The position numbers and the translations under genes are program-made. From Candidatus Zixiibacteriota bacterium (lineage in GTDB: Bacteria; Zixibacteria; MSB-5A5; GN15; FEB-12), in the NCBI GenBank assembly GCA_035380245.1, contig DAOSXA010000002.1, positions 868,001 to 932,000 on the forward strand: a stretch of 64,000 nt of DNA, in the 5' to 3' direction. The notes under the pieces were generated by a model. The model searched no databases, was not told the origin of the DNA, and saw only the letters and a list, made by a program, of their open reading frames with translations. Position 1 is the first letter of the stretch. Each line of letters opens with the position of its first letter. Below, in pieces: positions 1 to 10,200 of this stretch.

Positions 1-1673
1 GCATCTCGGACCGCCAGACTGCCCTGGGGTTTGAAATTGGATTGTTTTGAAGCATCTCCCGCTAATTTGATATCGAACTCCGCCGTGCCGCCCACTTCCG
101 GCTTGCCTGCTTGCGGAAGGAATGGAGCAACGAGTCCCAACGCCAGCTTACCGGCGATTTTTCCGTCCACCGAGGGAACCACGTTGGCGGCGGCAGCCGA
201 ATCGGCCATCAGGTAGGGAATCAGATTGTTGATTCGCCCTGAAAATGAGACTTTCCCCGAGGGCATATTAGCTACAAAATCATTTACCCGAGTCAGGCTG
301 TTGTCAAAATAGGCATCCAGCCTGAAATTCTGAATCGGCTCAGGGATTACGGTGCTGTTGTATTTACCGCTGTCGATTTTGATATTACCGGAGAACTCAA
401 GCTGTTCCGGTTTTTCCACCAACCCGGCAAACTTGGCTGAGAAACTCATATTGCCGGACAGATCGGTGTTTTGATCGGCTGGAAGAAACGGTTGCACGAA
501 CGCCAGATTGAGCCGACCGGCCAGCTCACCGTTGATTGCCGGATTATCGAAATGATCGACGATCACATATCCCTTGAGCGGCTCACCATCGAAAGTACCG
601 TCCTCAATGTTCATACGAAGATTATCCGGTTCGAAATCCACCAGTGCTTTCTCGAGTTTCAGCACTCCCGGAATATCGGCCATCTTCATGGTTGTCCGTC
701 CGATCGTTGCTGTTCCGCTGTATGAGAGACCGTCTTCGACCGCGCCGTCGTATTTCACATCGGCGTCAAGGGTGAACTGACCCGTCAGGTCAATCCCCTC
801 AAGCAGTTCGGTTTGACCGGCGGGCATCAGATTGAACAGGTCAGCCACGTCGATCGCTCGTGATTTGATATTGCCGTTCGCAGAGAGGGCCTCTCCCCCC
901 AAGTCGACTCGACCGGTTAAATCGAACGCGAGACCGTTGATCGTGAGTTCCGTTTCGTCAACGGCAATACTCTGATGCCGGAAATCATACTCGGCCTTGT
1001 AATCCAGACCGACCTGAAATCCGCCGTAAGTTTCCCCTGAAGTGAAGTAAAGCGAGTCAATCCGGAGTTTTCCCGATGACTGATAGATACCTTCCCGAGG
1101 CGTAGTTAACGAGGTTTCCAATCCCAGCCCCAGCAGTCGAGCCGCTACCCCGGAGGAGTCATCGCGGTATTCTACCGCACCATCCTCTATCTGCAACTTA
1201 TCGAATGTCACCGCCGCCATTGCCGTTTTGGCCTCGGCGGGCACATCCTTAACCGCCTCGGTTGGGGCGTTTTCATCGACTGTCGCGAAGGTGTAGTTGT
1301 TCGTTCCGTCAGCCTGCTTGGTCATGGAAATGCGCGGTCCATTGACAATCAACCGGTCAACCGCCAGGTCACCGGTAATAAGCGGCAACAGTTGCAGTTT
1401 GACGTCGATATTGTCGGCCGCCAGAAAATTCCCATCTTCCATGTCCGGCGGATTACTCACGAATACACCCTCGAGCTTGATTCCCAATCCGCCCCAGAGG
1501 GAGACATCGATTCCATCGATCTTGATCTGCCGTCCGAGTTTGGCCTCGCCCTCCTCGATAGCCATGGCTTTGATCTTGTCGGCCGGGAGAAATATCTTGA
1601 GTGCCAGAAAAGCCAAAAGAAACAGGGCCATAACAATTCCAGCCAGCCAGGCTAGTATTTTCAGCAGTTTCAT
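1..1673 (-). CDS. AsmA-family envelope protein, 3' end outside the window
   Basis: The frame is open from an ATG at the right end to the window edge, giving 557 visible codons. The ATG has GAGGCGAG just upstream. The protein opens with one membrane anchor (MKLLKILAWLAGIVMALFLL) and is then a long, low-complexity beta-rich periplasmic region with recurring 'LTGRVDLGG' and 'GNMSFSAKFAG' type strands. This is the AsmA/TamB-like architecture. Family members are inner-membrane-anchored bridges implicated in phospholipid transport to the outer membrane and envelope homeostasis. It reads away from the MBL hydrolase gene in the same direction, but a repeat-rich gap of about 450 bp separates them, so it is probably its own unit. 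A TACAAT box lies about 50 bp upstream without a convincing -35. The C-terminal half cannot be judged because it is cut off. Confidence 0.8.
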   Translation of the reverse strand, partial: MKLLKILAWLAGIVMALFLLAFLALKIFLPADKIKAMAIEEGEAKLGRQIKIDGIDVSLWGGLGIKLEGVFVSNPPDMEDGNFLAADNIDVKLQLLPLITGDLAVDRLIVNGPRISMTKQADGTNNYTFATVDENAPTEAVKDVPAEAKTAMAAVTFDKLQIEDGAVEYRDDSSGVAARLLGLGLETSLTTPREGIYQSSGKLRIDSLYFTSGETYGGFQVGLDYKAEYDFRHQSIAVDETELTINGLAFDLTGRVDLGGEALSANGNIKSRAIDVADLFNLMPAGQTELLEGIDLTGQFTLDADVKYDGAVEDGLSYSGTATIGRTTMKMADIPGVLKLEKALVDFEPDNLRMNIEDGTFDGEPLKGYVIVDHFDNPAINGELAGRLNLAFVQPFLPADQNTDLSGNMSFSAKFAGLVEKPEQLEFSGNIKIDSGKYNSTVIPEPIQNFRLDAYFDNSLTRVNDFVANMPSGKVSFSGRINNLIPYLMADSAAAANVVPSVDGKIAGKLALGLVAPFLPQAGKPEVGGTAEFDIKLAGDASKQSNFKPQGSLAVRD

Positions 1674-1847
1674 ATTCTCGCCTCGAACGTTTGGGGTTCG
1701 GTCAAAGACTCACATTTACTCATTGTACACTAACTGAGTACGAACGGGCGATCAATTAAAAACGGGGTTGCTACCGGCGGGACAAGTTCCCCGAGACCTG
1801 CCACCGGTTGCCCCCAATCGCGTACGGATTGTTGACAAACCTCAATC

Positions 1848-1944
1848 GCGGCAGAGACAAGCCCCGCCGCTACGCGTTAAAGAGCCCTAACCTCGCGTAG
1901 CGGGCAGCTTTGTATCGCCCGCATTACAGTTGTGTTTTACTGAA
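1848..1944 (+). repeat. R1 repeat, copy A (full, with tail)
   Basis: Left arm GCGGCAGAGACAAGCCCCGC followed by CGCTACGCG, and right arm CGCGTAGCGGGCAGCTTTG followed by TATCGCCCGC, form an imperfect inverted repeat around a loop of about 17 bp. A tail ending TTGTGTTTTACTGAA follows. The right arm plus tail recurs in reverse orientation at copy D with only a few changes over about 50 bp, so the unit is longer than the palindrome. Confidence 0.75.
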
Positions 1945-2064
1945 TATCCGCGTGTATGACTTTTTCAACACTCCCCGTAGCCGGGAGACTTGTATCCCAG
2001 GCTGAAACAACAAAGCCGCCGAGCGGAGACGCCCGGCGGCACACTTGGCGGGACATGATTTTTC

Positions 2065-2092
2065 GTGGGCGGCAGACGTCCTCGTCTGCCCC
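2065..2092 (+). repeat. R2 hairpin repeat, copy a
   Basis: GTGGGC is followed by the perfect stem GGCAGACG / CGTCTGCC around a TCCT-type loop. The layout (GTRGGGC start, C-rich loop, stem return) is shared with four other sites in the window, while the stem sequence differs between copies. Confidence 0.65.
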
Positions 2093-2124
2093 ATGCGCCC
2101 GCGCCGTCGCGATAGAAACCCGGC

Positions 2125-2802
2125 CTAGATATCGATCCCTTCACCCGGCTTGAGAATTACCACCTCGGAGCCTTTGACCTTGGAAGCAAACTCTTCCGGC
2201 CTGGCGGCAATCGGCGGCCAGGTATTGTAATGGAACGGCACGACTCTTTTGGCCTGCACGAATTCGGCCGCCTTAGCGGCATCGTCGATTCCCATGGTGA
2301 AGTTATCTCCGATCGGCAGAAAGGCCAGATCGATATCGTTCATGTCGCCGATCAGCTTCATGTCGTAGAACAGACCGGTGTCGCCCGGATGGTAGATCGT
2401 CTTGCCGCCGATATACACGAGGAATCCAACCGGCGGACCGGTGTAGCGGGAGGCATCGGGGCCATAACCGCCGCCGTGATGGGCGATAGTCAGCTTGACC
2501 GCACCGAACGGGAATTTGAATTTTCCACCGATATGCATCGGATGAACCTCACACCCTTCACCGGCGCAGAGGTTCGCCAGTTCAAAACCGGCAATAACGG
2601 TAGCCTTGTTTTTTTTGGCAATGGTGATACCGTCGCCGACATGATCGCTGTGGCCGTGAGTAATCAAAACGTAATTGGCGTCAATTTCATCCGGGGTAGC
2701 GGCCGCGAGCGGATTACCGGTAAGAAAGGGATCGATAATGAGTTTGTGTTCGCCTTCCTGAATGGTCACACAGGAATGGCCGAGGAATCTTACATGCGGC
2801 AT
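2125..2802 (-). CDS. UPF0173-type metal-dependent hydrolase (MBL fold)
   Basis: This 225-residue protein has the metallo-beta-lactamase fold of the UPF0173 family, which is close to the usual length. The metal-binding HGHSDH motif sits near residue 50, preceded by the family's 'GHSCV' and 'IIDPFLTGNP' segments. Downstream are 'AHHGGGYGPDASRYTGPPVG' and 'YHPGDTGLF', which supply further metal ligands. Family members are predicted zinc hydrolases of unproven substrate. The ATG has GGAGGAAACCAAT immediately upstream, fixing the start. The gene lies downstream of mnmA on the same strand, with an 85-bp gap. A TTGACA box is present in that gap, but its spacing to an AT-rich -10 is poor, so independent expression is uncertain. 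Confidence 0.88.
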   Translation of the reverse strand: MPHVRFLGHSCVTIQEGEHKLIIDPFLTGNPLAAATPDEIDANYVLITHGHSDHVGDGITIAKKNKATVIAGFELANLCAGEGCEVHPMHIGGKFKFPFGAVKLTIAHHGGGYGPDASRYTGPPVGFLVYIGGKTIYHPGDTGLFYDMKLIGDMNDIDLAFLPIGDNFTMGIDDAAKAAEFVQAKRVVPFHYNTWPPIAARPEEFASKVKGSEVVILKPGEGIDI

Positions 2803-2887
2803 ATTGGTTTCCTCCTGGAATATGTTGAATTCGACTTGATTTACAAAAAAACGGCCGACATGTGGTTTGTCAACAATCGGTCATGAG

Positions 2888-4075
2888 CTACCCTATCACG
2901 CCGCCGCCGAGAAGAATATCGCCGTGGTAAAACACCGCCGATTGCCCCGGCGTCAAAGCCCGTTGTCGCTCGTCAAAGATAACTCGCACGGAGTCCTCGG
3001 TCAACAGTTCTACCCTCGCCGGAGCGGCCTGGTGTTGATAGCGAATTTTCACGTCGGCACGGAAACCGCCGTCGATCAGAGGAGGTGTGAAATCGGAATC
3101 GTTCAACGCGGCAGGTCTCGGAGAGGCCTGCCCTACAGAAGAGTGGGCCGCATCTGATGCTGGCACCGTAGCGTCGGGATCGAACGCCTGCCAAACCATG
3201 CGCTCGACTGTCATCTCGCGCGAGAACATGGAATACTCATCCCCCACTATTACACGGTTCTCGACCGGATCGAGCCTCTTGACATACAGCGGGGTCGGAT
3301 AAGCGATCCCCAAACCGCGACGTTGTCCGATCGTGTAAAAAGCGATCCCCTCATGTTTACCGAGCACTGCCCCGTTCTCGTGCACGATCTCCCCCGACTT
3401 GAAACTGCGCCCCTGTTTGGCTTCGTATTCGCGTAAAAAACGATGGTAATCATCATCGGCCACGAAACAAATTTCACGCGACTCTCGGCGCTCCGCCGTT
3501 CGCAGCCCGTGCCGGCGAGCGACCTCGCGCACCTCGGCCTTGGTCATTCGTCCAAGCGGCATCAGCGTTCGGGATAAAGCCTCCTGCGAGAGTCCCCAGA
3601 GAACATAGCTTTGATCGCGAGTGACATCGACTCCCTTACGAGTAAAAAAACGCCCCCGGTCGGTTTCGCCGATACCGGCATAATGACCGGTGGCGACATA
3701 ATCACAACCGACCTCCGCCGCCTTGCGCAGAAACTCACTCCACTTAATATGCGAATTGCAGCGGACACAGGGATTGGGCGTACGCCCCGCCTTATACTCG
3801 TCGATAAAATTCTCGATGACATCTTCCTTGAACGAACGCGACAGGTTCAAGACATAAAACGGCGCCTCGAGATCGGCGCAAACGGCGCGACAGTCGTTGA
3901 CGGCATCGAGCGAACAACAGCGGCCGTCGCGATAGACATCCTCTCCCCCGACATCGGCATAATCCCAGAGCTTCATGTGAGCCCCGACGATATCGTACCC
4001 CTGCTCTTTCAACAGAAGGGCGGTGACCGAAGAATCGACTCCGCCCGACATCGCCACGAGAACTTTTCGGGGCAT
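2888..4075 (-). CDS. mnmA: tRNA-specific 2-thiouridylase MnmA
   Basis: MnmA adenylates and thiolates U34 of Lys, Glu and Gln tRNAs. The PP-loop SGGVDSS lies near the N-terminus. The two catalytic cysteines are seen in 'NPCVRCNSHIKW' and 'ICFVADDDYHRF', and the C-terminal barrel ends 'LTPGQSAVFY..GGGVI'. I chose the ATG giving MPRKVLVAMSGG, with GGGAG 11 bp upstream. Longer versions begin with TTG or GTG only. The upstream neighbour on the same strand is a cysteine desulfurase, the natural sulfur donor. The oddity is an extra stretch of about 30 residues in the C-terminal barrel loop between 'WQAFDPDA' and 'GGFRADVKIRY'. Part of it (VGQASPRPAA) is the in-frame translation of an R2 palindrome. 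Core motifs are intact, so the enzyme is probably functional. Confidence 0.95.
   Translation of the reverse strand: MPRKVLVAMSGGVDSSVTALLLKEQGYDIVGAHMKLWDYADVGGEDVYRDGRCCSLDAVNDCRAVCADLEAPFYVLNLSRSFKEDVIENFIDEYKAGRTPNPCVRCNSHIKWSEFLRKAAEVGCDYVATGHYAGIGETDRGRFFTRKGVDVTRDQSYVLWGLSQEALSRTLMPLGRMTKAEVREVARRHGLRTAERRESREICFVADDDYHRFLREYEAKQGRSFKSGEIVHENGAVLGKHEGIAFYTIGQRRGLGIAYPTPLYVKRLDPVENRVIVGDEYSMFSREMTVERMVWQAFDPDATVPASDAAHSSVGQASPRPAALNDSDFTPPLIDGGFRADVKIRYQHQAAPARVELLTEDSVRVIFDERQRALTPGQSAVFYHGDILLGGGVIG
3110..3136 (-). repeat. R2 hairpin repeat, copy b, translated inside mnmA
   Basis: Read on the mnmA strand, the site is GTAGGGCAGGCCTCTCCGAG followed by ACCTGCC. Its stem is GGCAGG / CCTGCC plus CTC/GAG around a 3-base loop, with one C:A mismatch between the two stem parts. 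It shares the GTAGGGC start with copy c (intergenic). It contributes no stop codon and is read as V-G-Q-A-S-P-R-P-A. Confidence 0.65.
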
Positions 4076-4094
4076 CGCGCTCACTGCTCCCAAG

Positions 4095-5258
4095 TCAGCC
4101 GTTATAGGTGGGCGACATAGCTCGCAAACGCTCGATAATCGGCGGCAACTCCTGCAGGACGTAGTCGATTTGCTCGCGGGTAGTGGCGCGTCCGAGACTG
4201 AACCGGACAGCGCTTTGTCCCGCCTCGACCGGTATTTTCATCGCCTTCAGTACGTGCGAAGGTTCGGTGGCTCCTGAAGTACAAGCCGAACCGGATGAGG
4301 CCGCCACTCCCTTCATATCGAGCGAAAGGATAATCGACTCACCCTCTGCTCCGGGGAACGACATATTAACCGTCTGCGGAATACGATTGGTACGGGAGCC
4401 GTTAAAACGACTCTGCGGCACGACCTTTAACACCTGGTCGATAAAATAATCGGCCAGATCGCCGATGCGGGCGGAGTCCTCATCATGTCGCTTCCACGCC
4501 AGTTCCAGCGCCTTGGCCAGACCGACCACCCCGGCGACATTCTCGGTGCCGGGACGGCGCTTTTTCTCATGCGATCCACCGTAAAAAAGCGGCTCTATCT
4601 TGAGCCCCTGACGGATAAACAGCGCTCCGGTTCCTTTAGGACCGTAAATTTTATGTCCGGTCAAAGAGAGCAGATCGACACCCAATTCCTGCACGTCTAC
4701 CGGCACCTTACCGATCGACTGCACCGCATCGGTATGGAACAACGTCCCTTTCTCATGCGCTTTTTGACAAAGGGCCGCGATATCCTGGACCGTACCGGTC
4801 TCGTTATTGCCGTGCATAACCGAAACGAGCGCGGTATCATCGCGGATCAACCGGGCCAGCTTGAACGGCGATGAGAATCCCTCGCTGTCCACTTCCAGCA
4901 GATCCAGATCGAAACCATGCTTGTGATGAAGAAACTCGGCCGGTTCCAGAACGGCGTGATGCTCGGCCGCGCCTACGATCAGATGTTTCTTTTTCCCCTG
5001 CAGGTTATACGCCGTCCCCAGCACGGACAAATTGTCCGACTCGGTGCCGCCCGAAGTAAAATACAACTCGGAAGGTTGACAGTTAATGAACGATGCTATC
5101 CGTTCGCGGCCGTTTTCAAGAGCCACTTTGGCTTCGCGACCGAAATGGTGCACCGAGGAAGCATTGCCGAATCCCTTGCTGAAATACGGCAGCATTGCCT
5201 CGATGACCTCGGGATCGACCGGGGTGGTGGCGTTATGATCGAGATATATCGGATCCAT
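4095..5258 (-). CDS. Cysteine desulfurase, NifS/IscS type
   Basis: This PLP-dependent desulfurase of 387 residues releases sulfur from cysteine as an enzyme-bound persulfide. Seen directly are the N-terminal 'YLDHNATTPVDPEV', the PLP-binding 'LTGHKIYGPKG' (Schiff-base Lys after His), and the active-site loop 'SSGSACTSGATEPSHVLKAM' carrying the catalytic Cys. The loop length is that of class I (IscS/NifS) enzymes. It sits 19 bp upstream of mnmA on the same strand with no IscU, so tRNA thiolation is its likely main duty, although Fe-S assembly cannot be excluded. A strong promoter (TTGACA-N16-TATATT) lies upstream, inside the end of tamA. AGGAG precedes the ATG by 12 bp. Confidence 0.93.
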   Translation of the reverse strand: MDPIYLDHNATTPVDPEVIEAMLPYFSKGFGNASSVHHFGREAKVALENGRERIASFINCQPSELYFTSGGTESDNLSVLGTAYNLQGKKKHLIVGAAEHHAVLEPAEFLHHKHGFDLDLLEVDSEGFSSPFKLARLIRDDTALVSVMHGNNETGTVQDIAALCQKAHEKGTLFHTDAVQSIGKVPVDVQELGVDLLSLTGHKIYGPKGTGALFIRQGLKIEPLFYGGSHEKKRRPGTENVAGVVGLAKALELAWKRHDEDSARIGDLADYFIDQVLKVVPQSRFNGSRTNRIPQTVNMSFPGAEGESIILSLDMKGVAASSGSACTSGATEPSHVLKAMKIPVEAGQSAVRFSLGRATTREQIDYVLQELPPIIERLRAMSPTYNG

Positions 5259-5348
5259 AGTCTCTATCGACTCCTTTTGCCTTCGCTGTCGTTACGGGCA
5301 AAAACAAAGATTTAGTTGAGCCGTTAAACCACAAAAGTGCGGTTCGGT

Positions 5349-7265
5349 TCAAAACGCGTACAATATAGTGAAATGCCAGCGACTGTCAAAGTCTATGGTT
5401 TTGGTTTTAATGCGGCGGGCATAGTCGATTCGAATCGGGCCGACCGGCGACACGATCTGAATCCCGGTGCCGTAACTGAGGGCGAGATTGTCCCACTTGA
5501 TATCGTAGGGGTGGCGATAACCGTTACCGGCATCGAAAAACACCGACTGCCAGAGCGGCCAGAGACCGATAAGGCTTTTAAGAAGCGGTATCTGCTGATG
5601 TATCTGGATCGTCTGCCAGCGAAATTCCTGATTGAACACGGCAATGAAATTGGCTTTTTCGATATTACCCAGCGAATCGACCGGTCCCAGGGTGTTGACG
5701 CGAAAACCACGAATGGTATTGGCGCCGCCGAGATAAAAGCGGTCGTTGATCGGTACCTGATCGGAAGAACCGAACGCCTCGACGCGTCCGAACTTAAACC
5801 GGGTAGCGGAAATCCATCCCGGCCAGACCGGCTGATAAACCGACCAGGAGGCCTCCACCCGATAGAAGTTGTCGTCCCCGCCCATGAATCCGCCAAAATA
5901 CTCCAATGAAACGGAGGAATACGATCCATGGCGCGGGATGAAAATATGGTCGCGTGAATCTCGAATGAAGTCGATGTAGATCTTGCGCCGGACCGATATA
6001 TCCTGCTCATCCTTCAATGCCTGAACTTCATCCTCCGAGACACCGTAGATTCGCACACCCTCGTATTCAAAACCGGTTCCGACCTGATATTCCTGACCGA
6101 ATTCCTTCACGGTCGAGGCGGAAGCGGACCAGGATTCGATCCGGAAATCTCTCTCGGCATCTTTTACGCCGGGTTCCCATTGAAGAGACAGCGTCACCGG
6201 CATACGGATACCGAGCAGCCAGGGCTCCGTATAACCGAGACCGTAGTCGTGTTCTAAAAGACGAAGACCGCCGTCCTGGCCGAATGTCCAGAGCGCCGAG
6301 GCTTTGAGCTTTCTCGAACCGAACAAATTGCGCTTACCGAACACTGTCTGGAAATCCCATTCGAGATCGCGCACGTCGGATTGGCCGGCGCCGGTGGTGA
6401 TGGTCATGTATTTCGGTTTGCGCTCGCGGACACGGAGGGTGAAATCAGGATTCAGGCGGTTCATGATGGAATCGGATTGACCGATGTTGATCGTACTGAA
6501 ATAGCCTGACTCCATGAGTCGTTCCTGAGTGGAGATAATATCCTTGCGTCGGTACACCTCCCCCTCTTTCATGCGCGATTCACGAAAGACCGTATATTCC
6601 GGATATTTTTCACTGCCCGTGACCGCGATCTCACCGAACCGTACGAGCGAATCCCCCTCAATGAGAAAAGTCACCGGACAAGTACTGTCAACCGCCGTCG
6701 TGTCGAAAACGAAATTTATCTTGGCATACGGATAACCGTTGTTGGCAAAAACCGTTTTCATATCGAAGGCAGCCTGGTTTACGTCATAATAACTGACCGG
6801 CTTTCCGGTCTTGAGTTTCTGGGCGATTCCCCAGCAAGTCGAGCCGTATTTCTTGTCGTAATCTCCCTTAAGGGTCTTCTCCCCGTAAAAGAAGCGCCGC
6901 CCCTCGTGAACCGTAACAACCACCCTTGCCGTACTGTCTTCCCTTTGTTCGATCCGTTCGTTTACCTGAACCCCTAAAAATCCACTGGTCAGATACAGAT
7001 ACTTCACTTCAAGGGTATCACGCCCCAGCGTTTCACGCTGAATTCTGGTCCGCCGCCCACCCTTCAATGTTGCCCAAACAGTCGAGCGACGTGAATAGAG
7101 CCGTCCCGTTACATCATCGGGAGAATAAAACTCGGTCCCTTCGACAACAATTTCGTCAATACACGGTTTGCTGCGAATCCAGCGGAGTTGGTCGCGATCT
7201 ACCGTCTGAGCCGCAGTCGCACCCGATATAATCAACAAGCAGACTGTGAAGAGTATTCCGCGCAT
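5349..7265 (-). CDS. tamA: TamA-like Omp85 outer-membrane assembly protein
   Basis: A 638-residue Omp85 protein with a signal peptide (MRGILFTVCLLIISGATAAQ), POTRA-like modules over roughly residues 35-260 ('SKPCIDEIVVEGTEFYSPDD', 'VRFGEIAVTGSEKYPEYTVF') and a C-terminal surface-antigen barrel. The barrel contains 'NDRFYLGGANTIRGF', the lid-lock type motif, and ends in Phe (FTILYAF). TamA inserts or assists outer-membrane proteins together with TamB. I chose the ATG that overlaps the tamB stop (TAATG) and has GGGAG 6 bp upstream. A TTG 12 bp earlier is less likely. Adjacency and translational coupling to tamB support a TAM call over a second BamA; the window's BamA is at 57.8-60.3 kb. Confidence 0.88.
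   Translation of the reverse strand: MRGILFTVCLLIISGATAAQTVDRDQLRWIRSKPCIDEIVVEGTEFYSPDDVTGRLYSRRSTVWATLKGGRRTRIQRETLGRDTLEVKYLYLTSGFLGVQVNERIEQREDSTARVVVTVHEGRRFFYGEKTLKGDYDKKYGSTCWGIAQKLKTGKPVSYYDVNQAAFDMKTVFANNGYPYAKINFVFDTTAVDSTCPVTFLIEGDSLVRFGEIAVTGSEKYPEYTVFRESRMKEGEVYRRKDIISTQERLMESGYFSTINIGQSDSIMNRLNPDFTLRVRERKPKYMTITTGAGQSDVRDLEWDFQTVFGKRNLFGSRKLKASALWTFGQDGGLRLLEHDYGLGYTEPWLLGIRMPVTLSLQWEPGVKDAERDFRIESWSASASTVKEFGQEYQVGTGFEYEGVRIYGVSEDEVQALKDEQDISVRRKIYIDFIRDSRDHIFIPRHGSYSSVSLEYFGGFMGGDDNFYRVEASWSVYQPVWPGWISATRFKFGRVEAFGSSDQVPINDRFYLGGANTIRGFRVNTLGPVDSLGNIEKANFIAVFNQEFRWQTIQIHQQIPLLKSLIGLWPLWQSVFFDAGNGYRHPYDIKWDNLALSYGTGIQIVSPVGPIRIDYARRIKTKTIDFDSRWHFTILYAF
5362..5389 (-). promoter_or_regulatory. 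Sigma-70-type promoter for the desulfurase-mnmA pair
   Basis: TTGACA, a 16-bp spacer and TATATT lie on the minus strand about 105 bp upstream of the desulfurase ATG. The site overlaps the last codons of tamA, so the desulfurase-mnmA pair can be expressed apart from the tam operon. Confidence 0.6.
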
Positions 7266-10200
7266 TAAAACTCCCAATGCAATTTCAAACCGAGGCGATA
7301 GAGTTGATCGTCTCCCGTGCGGCCCGTCACCATTACGTTTTTACTTATACGGTATTCTACGCCCGCCTGACGGTCCTGCTCCAGCGATAATGACGTCTGG
7401 CCATAGAGGTAAAGACCGGGAATGTAACGGATGTAACCACCTGCCGTCACACGCGCCTGTAACGGGTCATACTGGCCGGTTCCCATGTAATACGGATCGA
7501 TCTCAAAGGTTTCCACACCGACACCAAGGCTATTCAGAGTTCGCTGGCCAATTTGCGAGAGCTGCAGACCAACCAGGCCGGAAATACGCTCCTGCCAGCG
7601 ACTGTCGGCCGTGTACTCCGACGATCCATAGGAATTGCCCAGAAGAAGCGGGAGCAACTCCTCCTCCGAAAGCTGAATATCGGAGTCGGTTGTCGGCGCT
7701 ATATCGGGGGCATCGATCGTTCCGGATACAAGGACACAGATATTCAACCTCTCGGGGGTTTCATCTTCGGTCGTGGAGCTGACACCGGTAGGTCGATAGC
7801 CGGTTATGTACGTACAGGCCGTGATATCCAGGGTGCCGTTGAAATTCTCTTCCCCGTTGAATGTTACCGTTCCTCCGGATTCCAGTTTGAAGGTTTTATC
7901 CGCGAGCGGCGCCGTTCCACGAAGGACTTCGAGTTCACCGAACAACCGATAAACACCGGCGTCACGGCGCAAATTGATGGAACCGGAAAATTCGGCGTCG
8001 ATATCTTCGTTCTTTATCCAGTAATTCGAGAGAACATCGATGTTGAGATCGAGGTCCCACATATCTTTGCCCGAAAACGCCAGCATAATCGGCGATCCCT
8101 GGTTTTCATCGGCGAACTCCGCTTCATACCGCATGGAAATAATCGTCAGGTCGCCGGAAACTTTGGGCGGATTCATTCCCTCGACATAGAGATCACCCTC
8201 AACTCGTCCGCTTATGTCGTCCATCGTATAATTGAACGGCCATTCTCGCGGTAATTCGACGCGGAGGTCGTACAACATGTCTTCCAGCGACTTCACCGTA
8301 ATCATTCCGTTGATATCGGCCGTGGGGTAGGGTTTGAGACGCTCACCGCTGCGAAGTTTCGCCGCATAATCGTACGGATCTTCCAGTTTCTTTTTCTTAT
8401 CCACGGTAAAGATACTGATATTGTTTAAAATGATCAGATTATTCCGCATCGTCACGCCGGCGGAGTCGATGTAGATAGGATCTTCGATATCACTGTAAAC
8501 GATTCGGGCGGCATATTGAGTACTGTCTTCACGGCTGCGATCACCGGTGATATAGGCGTACCCCTCCAACTCGGGAGCGAGCGGCGTACCCGAAAGACGA
8601 AAATCGGCATGCACCTCGCCGTCGATTTCATCGACGTTCGGCATTACCAGGCTGACCAGATCGAAGCGACGGTCAAAGGCGGTGATGTGCATGTCCATCG
8701 GCAGATCGGGGAAACGGTCGAGCGAATCGGCCGTCAGCGCGAGATCGACGTGCATGAATCCGTCAGCCCGGTATTCTCCCGGCTGCGAGTTAATCACCAG
8801 TGAGTCCACCGCCAGACGACGGTTGCGGTAACGCGCTCCGGTCGCCAGTTCTCCCAAGACTAAATTCTGATAGACCAGCGAATCGATCGTAGCCTGAAGC
8901 TCGATTACGGGATCTTCAAGCGTGCCGGTCAACGATGTTACCGCCGATACGCGACCGTCGACCGGCCAGTCTTTCTCGAACAACGTCAGCCAGGGAGCGA
9001 TCGGCACATGTTCCACTTCGAGCTGAAGCGACATCTGCTCATCGTAATCGGCGCGACCGTGAGCTTTAATATCTGAAAAGCGGTTGCCGATATTCGCCTC
9101 GACGAAATTCAAACCTAGGCTGTCAAACTCGATTTCAAGGGGACGACGACTGTAAAATTGCCGTTCGAAAAGCGACATCGTGAGCGTATCCAGCTTGAGA
9201 TTCATCGGAATCGCTTCGTAGTCAAGCACTCCGCGCCCCATGGCAATCGAAATCGGATTGAACAATGACGCGGAATCGATCAATACCAGATTCGAATCCA
9301 GCCGCAACCGTGCAAAACTGGAATCGAACGACACACTCCAGGCCGCACCACGGGCCAGATCGACCGCCACTTCTCCCTTTTTACCGGTCAGGAATCGGTC
9401 GATACGCACCGATGCGTCACAGGTATCGGCATAGAGTCCATAGAGCCAGAGCGAGTCGGAGGTCAAACGACCGGTGAGATCCGGATCAGAAGTCACCCCG
9501 GTCAGATCGGCTTCGGCATGAGCCCGTCCGCCCGGCTGATCGAGGAACAGCTTGCCGCGATAGCGGTCGAGATTGTTGAGCTCGGCAACGATGTGAAGCT
9601 GCATGGTGGAATCGTAGTCGACATGCCCACCGGCATAAAAAATGTTTTCGTAATAAGCGACCATGAATGAGTCGGCAAAGCTGATCGAATCCACCGTGAT
9701 CAGAATATCACCCCGTCCGTGCTGAATCGGGTATTCATCGAAAGTCGATTCGAACAGATCAACCGCTACCTCGAGGGTCATATCCTTGTTGCGAAACGAG
9801 GAACCATGCATATCTATCGCACCGCTCAGGTCGGAGTAGAAGGAGTTCGGCAATAAATTCTTCAGATTGAAATTCCGGACGTTGGCGGCCAGATGATACT
9901 GCTCCGGCTTTTGACCGAAATCTATCTCAGCGGAGCCATCGAGACCGCAGCTACCGAGGATCACACCGTAGAGAGTATCGAGCGTGAGCACGTTGTTGTC
10001 GAAGTCGAAATCGGCATAGAGATTTTCGAACGAGGCAATCATGAAATCACCGGCGATTTCGGCAAAACCGTTGAGATGGGAACCGACGAATGAAATCGCT
10101 CCGTTGAGGTCGAGTACGCCGTGAAGATTCGGCCCCACATAGGCGGTAACGTTCCCCAGGTCGATATTGTCGATGGCGTAAGTGACATGACCTGTCACCG

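Larger units (their letters stand above)
1674..2124. other. Gene-free gap packed with palindromic repeats
   Basis: No credible coding sequence is visible in about 450 bp. The gap holds one full R1 element, a second partial R1-like right arm (CGTAGCCGGGAGACTTGTAT, near 1976-2003), a GCCGCC/GGCGGC hairpin near 2013-2042 and one R2 hairpin. The promoter of the AsmA gene should lie at its left end. It is the densest repeat cluster in the window. Confidence 0.7.

Noticed and set aside
1784..1790. GGAACTT on the minus strand upstream of the AsmA gene
   Set aside because: No GTCTAA-like -10 follows at 15-16 bp (ACCCCG instead), and it is about 115 bp from the start codon.
2230..2886. 218-codon plus-strand frame opposite the MBL hydrolase
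   Set aside because: The minus-strand protein has all family motifs and a strong ribosome-binding site; the plus frame has neither.
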